Source: JADFUZ01 sp034430415 (GTDB lineage Bacteria; Chloroflexota; Dehalococcoidia; GIF9; AB-539-J10). From it: a stretch of DNA of 49,860 nucleotides. The DNA lies in NCBI GenBank assembly GCA_034430415.1, contig DAOUEN010000093.1:1-49860 (forward strand), given 5' to 3'. Positions within the stretch are counted from its first letter, which is position 1. Every line of letters starts with the position of its first letter. Position numbers and translations under genes: made by a program. Positions 24,428-32,211 of the stretch are shown piece after piece. Under the pieces are notes generated by a model, which was not told the origin of the DNA, did no database searches, and saw nothing but the letters and a program-made list of their open reading frames with translations.

Positions 24428-24456
24428 TTATCAACAGTCAGCAAATGTGCTACGAT
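24428..24456 (+). promoter_or_regulatory. candidate promoter of the acyl-CoA operon
   Basis: TTATCA (24428-24433), 17 bases, TACGAT (24451-24456). Each box matches four of six consensus positions. It lies 30 bases before the SDR gene, which has its own AAAGGAG ribosome site. Confidence 0.4.
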
Positions 24457-24486
24457 ACCCGAAAGTGCTGGAAAGGAGCAAGATAG

Positions 24487-25254
24487 GTGGATTCTTCTCA
24501 ATTCTCCCTTGAGGGAAAAGTAGGTCTGATCTCTGGGGGGAGAAGAGGAATAGGCAGGGCAACAGCATTGGGCTTCGCCAGAGCTGGCGCGGATGTCGTA
24601 GTGACCGATTGCGAACTCCCCGACCTGGAGAAGGTGACCGCTGAGATTAGAGCCCTGGGAAGGAGATCCTGGGCAATGATGGTGGACGTGGCTGACAGCA
24701 AGCAGATTCACGCTGCTGTCAGGCAGGTAGAAGAGGAATGGGGCAAGATAGACATACTGGTTAGCAACGCCGGCGTACGCTTGGCGCAGCGGTTCACCGA
24801 AGGCAATGAGGAAGAATGGGATCGCATCATCACGATCAACCTGACGAGTCATATCATTTCCTGCCGCGCCGTGCTGGACGGCATGATTGAACGAAAGTAC
24901 GGCAAGATCATCACCATCGCCTCGGATGCAGGAAGGCTGGGGAGCACGGGGCAGGCGGTCTATGGTGCCGCCAAAGGAGGGGTGGTGAGCTTCACGAGAA
25001 ATCTGGCCATGGAAATGGCCCGCTATGGGATTAACGTCAACTGCGTGTCCCCCGGCCTAATCGACACAGCTATGTGGAATGCGGTGCGCCAGGACTCCCC
25101 CAGACTGGCAGAGGCCTACGAGCGAGCTATTCCCTGGAAAAGACTGGGCAAGCCGGAGGAGGTAGCTTCCGCAATCTTGTTTCTGGCTACCGACGAGGCT
25201 CGATACATAACTGGCCAGACTGTGAGTGTCAACGGAGGGATGTTTTCGGCCTGA
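24487..25254 (+). CDS. SDR-family oxidoreductase
   Basis: The 255-aa product is a classical short-chain dehydrogenase/reductase. SGGRRGIGRATALGFARAG is the cofactor loop, with Ser-Gly in place of the common Thr-Gly. LVSNAGV stabilises the core. The catalytic Ser lies in IASDAGRLG, and Tyr and Lys in YGAAK. ITGQTVSVNGGM is the standard C-terminus. An Asp after the second strand (VVTDCE) suggests NAD(H) preference. It starts at GTG 24487 after AAAGGAG. As the first gene of an acyl-CoA operon it probably oxidises or reduces a hydroxyacyl-CoA or alcohol intermediate; the substrate is unknown. Confidence 0.9.
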   Translation: MDSSQFSLEGKVGLISGGRRGIGRATALGFARAGADVVVTDCELPDLEKVTAEIRALGRRSWAMMVDVADSKQIHAAVRQVEEEWGKIDILVSNAGVRLAQRFTEGNEEEWDRIITINLTSHIISCRAVLDGMIERKYGKIITIASDAGRLGSTGQAVYGAAKGGVVSFTRNLAMEMARYGINVNCVSPGLIDTAMWNAVRQDSPRLAEAYERAIPWKRLGKPEEVASAILFLATDEARYITGQTVSVNGGMFSA

Positions 25255-25330
25255 ACCCGGTGCCACAATCAGCAACCACTTGGCGGCACTCCGCCAAAGA
25301 ACAATACAAGAAGAAGGAGGGTCACGCGCC

Positions 25331-26191
25331 ATGGAGATCAAGAAACTAGGTATAGTGGGTTGCGGGTTGATGGGTTCAGGTATCGCTGAGGTTTGTGCTC
25401 GTTCCGGCTACGATGTTCTGGTGTCAGAGGTGAACTCGGACTTCCTGAAGAAAGGGAGGGAGCGGATAGAGGCGTCAACTGCCAAGGCGGTAGAAAAAGG
25501 CAAGCTCGGCGAGCAGGATCGAGCGGCGATTCTCTCCCGTATTGAGGGCACCACCGACATTGGCGGCTTCAGCAATTGTGACCTGGTGATCGAGGCGGTC
25601 ATCGAGGACCTGGAAGAGAAGAAGAAGGTATTTTCAACCCTGAACAAGATCTGCCCAGCCCGTGCCATCCTGGCAAGCAATACATCGTGCCTCTCGGTTA
25701 TTGACATGGCTGCGATGACAAAAAGGCCTGAAAAGGTCCTCGGTCTACATTTCTTCAGCCCGGTCCCGGTGATGAAGCTCGTGGAGGTCGTGCGCACCAT
25801 TGCCACTGATGACGAGACTGTCGAGACAGCGCAGACATTCGTCCAGTCAATTGGCAAGACCGCTGTGGTCTGCAAGGACGTTCCTGGATTCATCGTCAAC
25901 CGACTGTACTTGCCCTATACGATCGTGGCTATCCGGGCACTCGAATCTGGTCTGGCAAGCAAGGAAGACATAGACAAGGGCGTGGTTCTGGGCTTGAACT
26001 ACCCGATGGGCCCGTTTACCCTAATGGACTTCGTCGGCCTCGATATTCACTACCACGCCTGCATGGCTGTGTACGAGGAAACGAAGGATCCAGCCTACTT
26101 CCCTCCGCCACTGCTCAAGAAGATGATTGCCCTGGGCCATCTGGGAAGGAAAACGGGTAAGGGATTCTACGACTACACCAAGCGGGAGTGA
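25331..26191 (+). CDS. 3-hydroxybutyryl-CoA dehydrogenase-like
   Basis: The 286-aa product oxidises 3-hydroxyacyl-CoA to 3-ketoacyl-CoA, or the reverse, with NAD(P). GCGLMGSGIAEVCARSG is the dinucleotide loop. LASNTSCLSVIDMA and GLHFFSPVPVMKLVEVVRT (catalytic His) are family motifs. KDVPGFIVNRL and NYPMGPFTLMDFVGLD complete the C-terminal domain. The ATG at 25331 lies ten bases after GGAGG; the frame is open from 25226. It is the second gene of the operon, 76 bases after the SDR gene. Confidence 0.93.
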   Translation: MEIKKLGIVGCGLMGSGIAEVCARSGYDVLVSEVNSDFLKKGRERIEASTAKAVEKGKLGEQDRAAILSRIEGTTDIGGFSNCDLVIEAVIEDLEEKKKVFSTLNKICPARAILASNTSCLSVIDMAAMTKRPEKVLGLHFFSPVPVMKLVEVVRTIATDDETVETAQTFVQSIGKTAVVCKDVPGFIVNRLYLPYTIVAIRALESGLASKEDIDKGVVLGLNYPMGPFTLMDFVGLDIHYHACMAVYEETKDPAYFPPPLLKKMIALGHLGRKTGKGFYDYTKRE

Positions 26192-26244
26192 TTCACCCGA
26201 ACCGAGCAAGCTTGCCCAAGAAGGCGGCAGTTAGGAGAAAGAAC

Positions 26245-27663
26245 ATGACAGGAATCGTATCGTATGGAGGCTACATCCCGCTGCACCGGTTGAGCCGGGC
26301 AGAGATAGCCAAAGCCTGGGGCACAAACGCGCCGCGAGGAGAAAAGGCGGTAGCCAGCCACGATGAAGACAGTTTGACGATGTCCGTAGCCGCGGCAAGA
26401 AACTGTCTCAAAGGAATAGATCCCAAGAGTGTCGGAGCACTCTATTTCGCTTCTACCACCTCACCCTACCGGGAAAAGCAGGCAGCGGCTACTGTTGCCG
26501 CCGTGCTGGGTATGAATAGGGAGGCCTTCACCGCCGATTTCTCCGGTTCCCTGCGAGCCGGAACGAATGCAATAAAGGCCGCGATGGACGCAACAAACAG
26601 TAAGTCTGCCAACAGCGTTCTGGTCTGTGCAGCTGAATGTCGTCTAGGTATGCCCAACGGAAGCAACGAGATGTCTTTTGGCGATGGAGCTGCTGCTGTC
26701 CTCATAGGTAACACGGGTGTTGCCGCCACGATCGATGCCGACTATTCAGTGTGCGATGAGATCATAGACGTGTACCGCTCAGACAAGGATGCCTTTGTTC
26801 ATTCCTGGGAGAGCCGCTTCGTGCGCGACGATGGTCACGGCAGAGTGCTTCCGGAGGCAGTCTCAGCCGCTCTGAAGAAATGCGGCTTGAGTCCCAAAGA
26901 CTTCAGCAAGGCAGTGCTCTATGCCCCCGACTCGCGCCAGCTAGCCGCGGTGGCCAGAAAGCTGGGATTCGAGATGGAGACTCAGGTGCAAGACACCTTT
27001 TATTCCGAAATTGGGGACACTGGCACAGCCCAAACCCTCATATCACTGGTAGCCGCACTGGAGAACGCCAAAGCCGGGGACAGGCTGCTTCTTGCCAGCT
27101 ATGGCAACGGAGCCGATGTCATGGTTATGAGCGCTGGCGAAGAGATAGAGAAGCTCAAGCCAAAACGGAGCATCAGGGACTACCTGGACACGAAATTGAT
27201 GATTCCCACCTACCAGAGATATCTTCGCTGGCGCGGTCTTGTCCCAGTCGAGCCTCCAGCAACCGCCCCGATGGAGCAACCTTCGCCGGTGGCCCTCTGG
27301 AGGGACAACCTCAGCGGACTGATGCTGCGCGGCGTTAAGTGCAAGAAATGCGGCACCGCCCAGTATCCAGCTCAGCGGGTATGCATGATATGCAGAGCGA
27401 GAGACCAGTTCGAGGAGTACTCCTTCGCAGACAAGCTGGGAACGATAGCGACCTTCAGCCATGACAACCTTGGCATCAGCGCTGACCCCCCGAATACCAT
27501 AGCGGCAGTTGATTTCCCCGAGGGGGGCAGGATAACGTGTGACATGACCGACCGGGACCCCGCAGAAGTCAAGATAGGCATGCCGGTGGAGATGACCTTC
27601 AGGCAACTCAGGTATATAGGTGGCTTCTACACCTACTGGTGGAAATGCCGGCCGTCAAGATAA
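26245..27663 (+). CDS. HMG-CoA-synthase-like protein fused to DUF35
   Basis: The 472-aa product has two parts. Residues 1 to about 330 have the thiolase/HMG-CoA-synthase fold (GIVSYGGYIPLHRL, FGDGAAAVLIG, SEIGDTGTAQTLISLVAALE). Residues from about 345 are a DUF35 module with a rubredoxin-like zinc ribbon (CKKCGTAQYPAQRVCMIC) and an OB fold. Where active HMG-CoA synthases have the catalytic Cys (FACKAGT in archaea) this protein reads GSLRAGT. The catalytic His region reads LYAPDSRQLAAVARKLGF, without His. So it is probably not an HMG-CoA synthase; it may be a structural or acyl-holding partner of the thiolase that follows. AGGAGAAAG precedes ATG 26245. In archaea, thiolase, HMGCS and DUF35 form one complex. 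Confidence 0.85.
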   Translation: MTGIVSYGGYIPLHRLSRAEIAKAWGTNAPRGEKAVASHDEDSLTMSVAAARNCLKGIDPKSVGALYFASTTSPYREKQAAATVAAVLGMNREAFTADFSGSLRAGTNAIKAAMDATNSKSANSVLVCAAECRLGMPNGSNEMSFGDGAAAVLIGNTGVAATIDADYSVCDEIIDVYRSDKDAFVHSWESRFVRDDGHGRVLPEAVSAALKKCGLSPKDFSKAVLYAPDSRQLAAVARKLGFEMETQVQDTFYSEIGDTGTAQTLISLVAALENAKAGDRLLLASYGNGADVMVMSAGEEIEKLKPKRSIRDYLDTKLMIPTYQRYLRWRGLVPVEPPATAPMEQPSPVALWRDNLSGLMLRGVKCKKCGTAQYPAQRVCMICRARDQFEEYSFADKLGTIATFSHDNLGISADPPNTIAAVDFPEGGRITCDMTDRDPAEVKIGMPVEMTFRQLRYIGGFYTYWWKCRPSR

Positions 27664-27694
27664 CCTAAATAAGGGAAACGCGAGGAAGAGAGAA

Positions 27695-28885
27695 ATGGAA
27701 AGCATTATAGATAAGGTCGCCATAATCGGGATGGGTTGTACCAAATTCGGAGAAAACTGGGACAGAAGCACCGACGACATGATTATCGACGCTGCCTACG
27801 AAGCCTACGAAGATGCGGGCATAGAACCCAAGGACATAGGGGCCGCATGGGTAGGAACCTATGTCACGGACGTCACCGGACAGATGCTGGCCCGGCCCCT
27901 CAAGCTGGACTATATACCTGTGACCAGGGTGGAGAATGCCTGTGCCACCGGCTCAGATGCTCTCAGAAATGCCTGCTACGCCGTGGCTTGCGGGGCATGT
28001 GACATCGCGCTGGCCCTGGGAGTTGAGAAACTGAAGGACTCGGGATACAGCGGGCTACCGGATTTTGAGCTTTTCAGGCGGCAACTGAATACGTACAGGA
28101 CCAGGACATATAGTCCTCCAGGACACTTCGCCATGATGGCAACCAAGTATTTCGAGAAATACGGCTTGGGTCCTGATGAGGGCAAGCGGGTGATTGGTCA
28201 GATTGCGGTAAAGAATCATCACAACGGCTCCCTTGCCCCCAAAGCACACTTCCACAACGAGATCACTGTCGAGCAGGTAGTGAAGGCTCCGATAATTGCC
28301 TGGCCACTTGGCCTGTACGACTGCTGCGGCGTCAGCGACGGAGCAGCCGCCGCCATTGTGACGCGCGCTGACCTGGCGAAGAACTTCAGAAGCGACCCCG
28401 TCTATGTGAAGTCTCTGCAAATCAGCGTGGGCCCGTTTGAGGGCTATATGAACCCCGCCTATGATTGGGTCCACGTGGAGGAAACCGTCAGGGCAGGCAA
28501 GGCAGCCTACGCCGAGGCAGGTATACGGAATCCACGCGAAGAGATAAGCTTGGCCGAGGTGCACGACTGCTTCTCTATTACCGAACTGGTCATAATGGAG
28601 GACCTTCAGTTCAGCCCCAGGGGGAAAGCACCCGAAGACGTCGCCGCCGGTTCCTTCACCCTGGAAGGAGACCTGCCAGTCAATACAGACGGCGGGCTGA
28701 AATGCTTTGGCCATCCCATCGGTGCCAGCGGGCTCAGGATGATGTACGAGGTGTACAAACAGCTTCAACAGAAGGCTGGGCCACGTCAGATAAAGAACCC
28801 CACGCTTGGGTTGACGCACAACCTTGGTGGTACACCGGCAGGAGCCAGCGTCAGCGTTATCATCGTCGGCAACGAGAAATCGTAG
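27695..28885 (+). CDS. thiolase family protein (SCP-x/archaeal type)
   Basis: The 396-aa product has the lipid-transfer-protein-type thiolase fold. It opens VAIIGMGCTKFGENW. The nucleophilic Cys lies in NACATGSDALRNA (about residue 85). HDCFSITEL, CFGHPIGASGLRM and LTHNLGGTPAGASV carry the catalytic histidines. As in the archaeal and SCP-x group the last motif has HNLGG instead of the Cys-x-Gly of classical thiolases. It should cleave or form 3-ketoacyl-CoA, probably in complex with the preceding HMGCS-like/DUF35 protein, 31 bases upstream. A purine-rich site (GAGGAAGAGAG) precedes ATG 27695. Confidence 0.92.
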   Translation: MESIIDKVAIIGMGCTKFGENWDRSTDDMIIDAAYEAYEDAGIEPKDIGAAWVGTYVTDVTGQMLARPLKLDYIPVTRVENACATGSDALRNACYAVACGACDIALALGVEKLKDSGYSGLPDFELFRRQLNTYRTRTYSPPGHFAMMATKYFEKYGLGPDEGKRVIGQIAVKNHHNGSLAPKAHFHNEITVEQVVKAPIIAWPLGLYDCCGVSDGAAAAIVTRADLAKNFRSDPVYVKSLQISVGPFEGYMNPAYDWVHVEETVRAGKAAYAEAGIRNPREEISLAEVHDCFSITELVIMEDLQFSPRGKAPEDVAAGSFTLEGDLPVNTDGGLKCFGHPIGASGLRMMYEVYKQLQQKAGPRQIKNPTLGLTHNLGGTPAGASVSVIIVGNEKS

Positions 28886-28950
28886 TAGAGAAGGTGCCCT
28901 TCGTCCACCCACCCAGCCGTCCACCTGACGAGGGAGAGGAGTGAGCAGAG

Positions 28951-29136
28951 ATGTGGCGCAGAGGATCTTGGAGATTCTACTTCGGGCTTCCTCCCTATGG
29001 CTTCTACTTCCACAAGGCAAGACCCAGCCCGAGCAAAGAGGAATACCTCAGCATGCTCGAGGAGTATAAGAAGAATCTGGAGGACGAAGCAGAGGTGGTG
29101 AAAAAGGAAATCGAGGAGATCAAGAGTGAGCCTTAG
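28951..29136 (+). CDS. small aromatic/coiled-coil protein (DUF5320-like)
   Basis: The 61-aa product has an aromatic and basic N-terminus (MWRRGSWRFYFGLPPYGFYF) and a charged helical C-terminus with a clear heptad pattern (EEYLSMLEEYKKNLEDEAEV). This resembles small proteins often annotated DUF5320, of unknown function, though I am not certain of the family. The ribosome site GGGAGAGGAG lies within 20 bases of the ATG. It is the last gene of the acyl-CoA operon, 65 bases after the thiolase, and the terminator hairpin overlaps its end. Confidence 0.7.
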   Translation: MWRRGSWRFYFGLPPYGFYFHKARPSPSKEEYLSMLEEYKKNLEDEAEVVKKEIEEIKSEP

Positions 29137-29152
29137 GCCTTCTCACTTTGAT
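29119..29152 (+). terminator. terminator of the acyl-CoA operon, overlapping the pdxS promoter
   Basis: The stem ATCAA-G-AGTGAG (29119-29130) pairs with CTCACT-TTGAT (29142-29152) with one bulged G and an 11-base loop that holds the stop codon of the small gene. TTCTGTCT follows. The last five bases of the stem are also the start of the pdxS -35 box. Confidence 0.6.
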
Positions 29153-29177
29153 TTCTGTCTCACATGTGACCTATAAT
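29148..29177 (+). promoter_or_regulatory. promoter of pdxS, near-leaderless
   Basis: TTGATT (29148-29153), 18 bases, perfect TATAAT (29172-29177). The -10 box ends nine bases before the pdxS ATG, and there is no ribosome site in between. Confidence 0.65.
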
Positions 29178-29186
29178 GTAATTGTT

Positions 29187-30068
29187 ATGGAAAAAGGCAC
29201 CTTCAAGACAAAGACCGGACTTGCTCAGATGCTGAAAGGCGGGGTCATTATGGACGTAGTAACCCCGGAGCAAGCCAGAATCGCCCAAGACGCTGGTGCT
29301 TGCGCGGTCATGGCGCTGGAGCGAGTACCATCCGACATTCGTGCCGCCGGTGGGGTGGCTCGCATGGCTGACCCGTCAGTAATTGTAGCCATAATGGATA
29401 CCGTGACCATACCAGTGATGGCGAAATGCCGTATTGGACACTTCGTCGAAGCCCAAGTGCTGGAGGCGCTGGGCATCGACTTCATCGATGAATCCGAGGT
29501 ACTCACCCCTGCCGATGAAAGCCACCACGTTTGGAAGCACGATTTCAAGATACCCTTTGTCTGTGGTTGCCGTGACCTGGGCGAAGCGTTGCGTCGAATC
29601 AGCGAAGGGGCGGCCATGATTAGAACAAAGGGTGAGGCCGGCACGGGAAACATCGTTGAAGCCGTGAGGCATATGCGGGCGGTGCAGGATGGTATTCGCA
29701 AGGTCCAGGCCCTGCCCGAAGAGGAACTGGCGGCAGAGGCGAAGGCCCTTGGTGCCCCCCTCGACCTGGTACTACAGGTACACAAGGCGGGGAACTTGCC
29801 TGTAGTGAACTTCGCCGCTGGTGGTGTGGCCACGCCCGCTGATGCCGCTCTCATGATGCAACTGGGTGCTGATGGCGTTTTTGTCGGCTCGGGCATATTC
29901 AAGTCCAGCGACCCCCCGGCTAGAGCACAGGCTGTTGTCAAAGCGACCACTCATTATCAAGACCCGTCCATCATTGCCGAGGTATCCAAGGGGTTGGGGG
30001 CGGCTATGCCTGGTCTGGATATCAAAGACATACCCCAGCAGGAGCTGTTGGCCACCAGGGGCTGGTAA
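29187..30068 (+). CDS. pdxS: pyridoxal 5'-phosphate synthase subunit PdxS
   Basis: The 293-aa product condenses ribose 5-phosphate, glyceraldehyde 3-phosphate and ammonia into PLP. The sequence is nearly canonical: MEKGTFKTKTGLAQMLKGGV, MDVVTPEQARIAQDAGA, ALERVPSDIRAAGGVARM, with Lys80 in VMAKCRIGHF and the second catalytic lysine in IRTKGEAGTGNIVEAV. I set the start at ATG 29187 to match the family; the frame opens at 29148. Its glutaminase partner pdxT is not adjacent; the next gene, ten bases on, is an R3H/AAA ATPase. The mRNA is predicted near-leaderless. Confidence 0.97.
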   Translation: MEKGTFKTKTGLAQMLKGGVIMDVVTPEQARIAQDAGACAVMALERVPSDIRAAGGVARMADPSVIVAIMDTVTIPVMAKCRIGHFVEAQVLEALGIDFIDESEVLTPADESHHVWKHDFKIPFVCGCRDLGEALRRISEGAAMIRTKGEAGTGNIVEAVRHMRAVQDGIRKVQALPEEELAAEAKALGAPLDLVLQVHKAGNLPVVNFAAGGVATPADAALMMQLGADGVFVGSGIFKSSDPPARAQAVVKATTHYQDPSIIAEVSKGLGAAMPGLDIKDIPQQELLATRGW

Positions 30069-30077
30069 AAGGTACCC

Positions 30078-31511
30078 TTGCAGAAACTGATCACCGATGA
30101 ACTGACTGCCCTGCTTGATGTTCTGCCACCTCACATCCGTGAGCCCCTCTACCTCCAATCCAATTGCACCGAGCTACTCGAGATAGTCCTGGACCTAGGA
30201 CGCCCTCCTGAAGCCCGCTTCCCCCACGGGGAGTTGATGCTCGGCTCGCAAGAAGTTGATCGGTCTGACATCGACTATGTAGTGTCACGCATCGGCGAAG
30301 TCACTGGCGACAACCGTGCTGGAATCGAACGGACTCTTCACCGCATCTCAACCGTACGCAATAGAAGTGGGCGCATTATTGGCCTGACTTGCCGCGTCGG
30401 TAGAGCCGTATTTGGCACGGTGAGAATGATTCGGGATCTGGTTGAATCGGGTAAGAACATCTTGCTACTGGGTCGGCCAGGCGTGGGCAAGACAACAATG
30501 CTGCGGGAAGTGGCTCGGGTGATAGCTGACGATCTCAAGAAACGTGTCATCGTCATCGATACCTCCAATGAGATCGCCGGAGACGGAGACATCCCTCATC
30601 CCGCCATCGGGCACGCACGCCGAATGCAGGTAGCTGCCCCCGCCATGCAGCACGCGGTAATGATTGAAGCAGTAGAGAACCATATGCCTGAGGTCATCAT
30701 CATAGATGAAATAGGCACTGAACTCGAAGCGCAGGCAGCTCGGACTATCGCGGAGCGCGGGGTACAACTGGTAGGCACAGCCCACGGGAACACTCTGGCT
30801 AATCTGATTATGAACCCCACGCTGTCGGATCTCGTTGGTGGCATTCAGACGGTTACTCTGGGTGATATAGAAGCCAGGCGGCGGCACACGCAGAAATCCG
30901 TCCTTGAGCGCAAGGCGCCACCCACCTTTGATGTCATAGTTGAGTTAATGGACTACTACAAGGTAACCGTTCATCCCAATGTGCTTGATGCCGTAGACGC
31001 CGCCTTGCATCAGCAACCGATCCAGGCCGAGATTCGATGGATGGATGAGACCGGGGAGATAAGAAAGCAGGGAGCAGTGTCTCCACCCATGTCAGAAAGC
31101 AACCACACCGTTGTCTTAAACGAGGCGAAGGACACCCAGAAGCAAGCGTTGAGATTCTACCTTTTCGGCGTCAACCGCTCGCGCCTAGAACAGGTTGCCA
31201 GACAGGAACAAACGAACTTGAGATTCGCTGCCCACCTTGGGCAAGCCGATATCCTCCTCACCACACGAAGCTACTACCGCCGCAAGTCTCAGAAGATCAG
31301 AGATGCCGAAGCGCTCGGGATACCAATCTATGTGCTCAAGGTCAACGACGCCGCTCAAATGAGGCAATGCCTGGATACAATCTACCCCGCTGCTTCCCAG
31401 TCTGCCTACATCCACCACCTACAACAACTCCTAGCCGGGCAACATGACCGCAACCTCGACAACCGTAGCCGGACGAAAGGGAATGACGCCACAATGGGAG
31501 GACATAAGTAG
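30078..31511 (+). CDS. AAA ATPase with R3H-type C-terminus (Ycf45-like)
   Basis: The 477-aa product has a RecA/AAA-type ATPase related to SpoIIIAA. The Walker A motif is GRPGVGKTTMLREVARV (about residue 131), Walker B VIIIDEIGTELEAQAARTIA and a sensor GTAHGNTLANLI. The C-terminal third resembles the nucleic-acid-binding tail of cyanobacterial and plastid Ycf45 (FGVNRSRLEQV, ADILLTTRSYYRRKSQKIRD, AEALGIPIYVLK). The function is unknown; it may bind single-stranded nucleic acid. The start is TTG 30078, with AAAAGGTACCC before it. It is co-directional with pdxS (9-base gap), and its end overlaps the tmk start. Confidence 0.88.
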   Translation: MQKLITDELTALLDVLPPHIREPLYLQSNCTELLEIVLDLGRPPEARFPHGELMLGSQEVDRSDIDYVVSRIGEVTGDNRAGIERTLHRISTVRNRSGRIIGLTCRVGRAVFGTVRMIRDLVESGKNILLLGRPGVGKTTMLREVARVIADDLKKRVIVIDTSNEIAGDGDIPHPAIGHARRMQVAAPAMQHAVMIEAVENHMPEVIIIDEIGTELEAQAARTIAERGVQLVGTAHGNTLANLIMNPTLSDLVGGIQTVTLGDIEARRRHTQKSVLERKAPPTFDVIVELMDYYKVTVHPNVLDAVDAALHQQPIQAEIRWMDETGEIRKQGAVSPPMSESNHTVVLNEAKDTQKQALRFYLFGVNRSRLEQVARQEQTNLRFAAHLGQADILLTTRSYYRRKSQKIRDAEALGIPIYVLKVNDAAQMRQCLDTIYPAASQSAYIHHLQQLLAGQHDRNLDNRSRTKGNDATMGGHK

Positions 31512-32136
31512 TCCATTGGGCCTGTTTATTACATTTGAAGGTGGAGAGGGCTGCGGGAAAAGCACTCAGGCGCGCATTCTGTGGAGCAAGCTGGGCCAGC
31601 AGGGTATCCCAGCAGTTCTTACTCGCGAGCCAGGAGGCACCAGCCTGGGTACCGAGATAAGGAAATCGCTCAAGCGGGTGCGCCAGACCTCCATTTCACC
31701 CGAGGCCGAGTTGCTCCTCTTTGTCGCCTCCAGAGCCCAACTGTTAGCTGAAGTGGTCCGCCCTGCCCTGGAGGAAGGCAAGACTGTGGTGTGTGACCGT
31801 TTCAGCTACTCCACTCTCGCCTATCAGGGCTACGGACGAGGTCTCACTCTGGATACGATAGAGACAGTCAATAGCCTGGCAACACAGAACCTGAAGCCCG
31901 ACATTGTGATCCTGCTGGACCTCCCGCCTGAAGAAGGATTGTCACGAAAGGGGAATCTGAAAGATATCTTTGAGCTGCAGGACCTGTCATTCCATCGCCG
32001 GGTCAGGGAAGGATATCTCGAAGCAGCCACAAGCGAGCCGGGCCGTTGGCTGGTAGTCGACGCCCGGTTTCCCAAGGCGAAGATTGCAGGGATCATCTGG
32101 GAAAAAGTAAGCTGGCTATTGCAGCGTGCCCGCTAG
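31483..32136 (+). CDS. tmk: thymidylate kinase
   Basis: The 217-aa product phosphorylates dTMP to dTDP. FITFEGGEGCGKSTQ is the P-loop, LTREPGGTSLG binds the base, and CDRFSYSTLAYQGYGRG holds the DR(F/Y) motif. The lid region follows at SRKGNLKDIFE. The start is uncertain: ATG 31483 overlaps the R3H gene by 29 bases and has a GAAAGGG stretch too close to it, ATG 31444 would lengthen the protein by 13, and TTG 31516 is the closest to the usual N-terminus. Co-transcription with the R3H gene is likely. Confidence 0.93.
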   Translation: MTPQWEDISSPLGLFITFEGGEGCGKSTQARILWSKLGQQGIPAVLTREPGGTSLGTEIRKSLKRVRQTSISPEAELLLFVASRAQLLAEVVRPALEEGKTVVCDRFSYSTLAYQGYGRGLTLDTIETVNSLATQNLKPDIVILLDLPPEEGLSRKGNLKDIFELQDLSFHRRVREGYLEAATSEPGRWLVVDARFPKAKIAGIIWEKVSWLLQRAR

Positions 32137-32193
32137 CCTCGAAGAGCGAACCCAGCACTACAACCCCCCTACGTCACAGTTCAGCTAGTGCGA

Positions 32194-32199
32194 TATACT
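32194..32199 (+). promoter_or_regulatory. -10 box of mnmA
   Basis: TATACT lies 12 bases before the ATG at 32212. No convincing -35 box is seen at 16-18 bases. There is no ribosome site, again suggesting a very short leader. Confidence 0.4.
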
Positions 32200-32211
32200 T
32201 ATGCCATATCC

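Noticed and set aside
28055..29020. 321-aa minus-strand frame
   Set aside because: It is antisense to the thiolase and the small protein genes; no recognisable protein.
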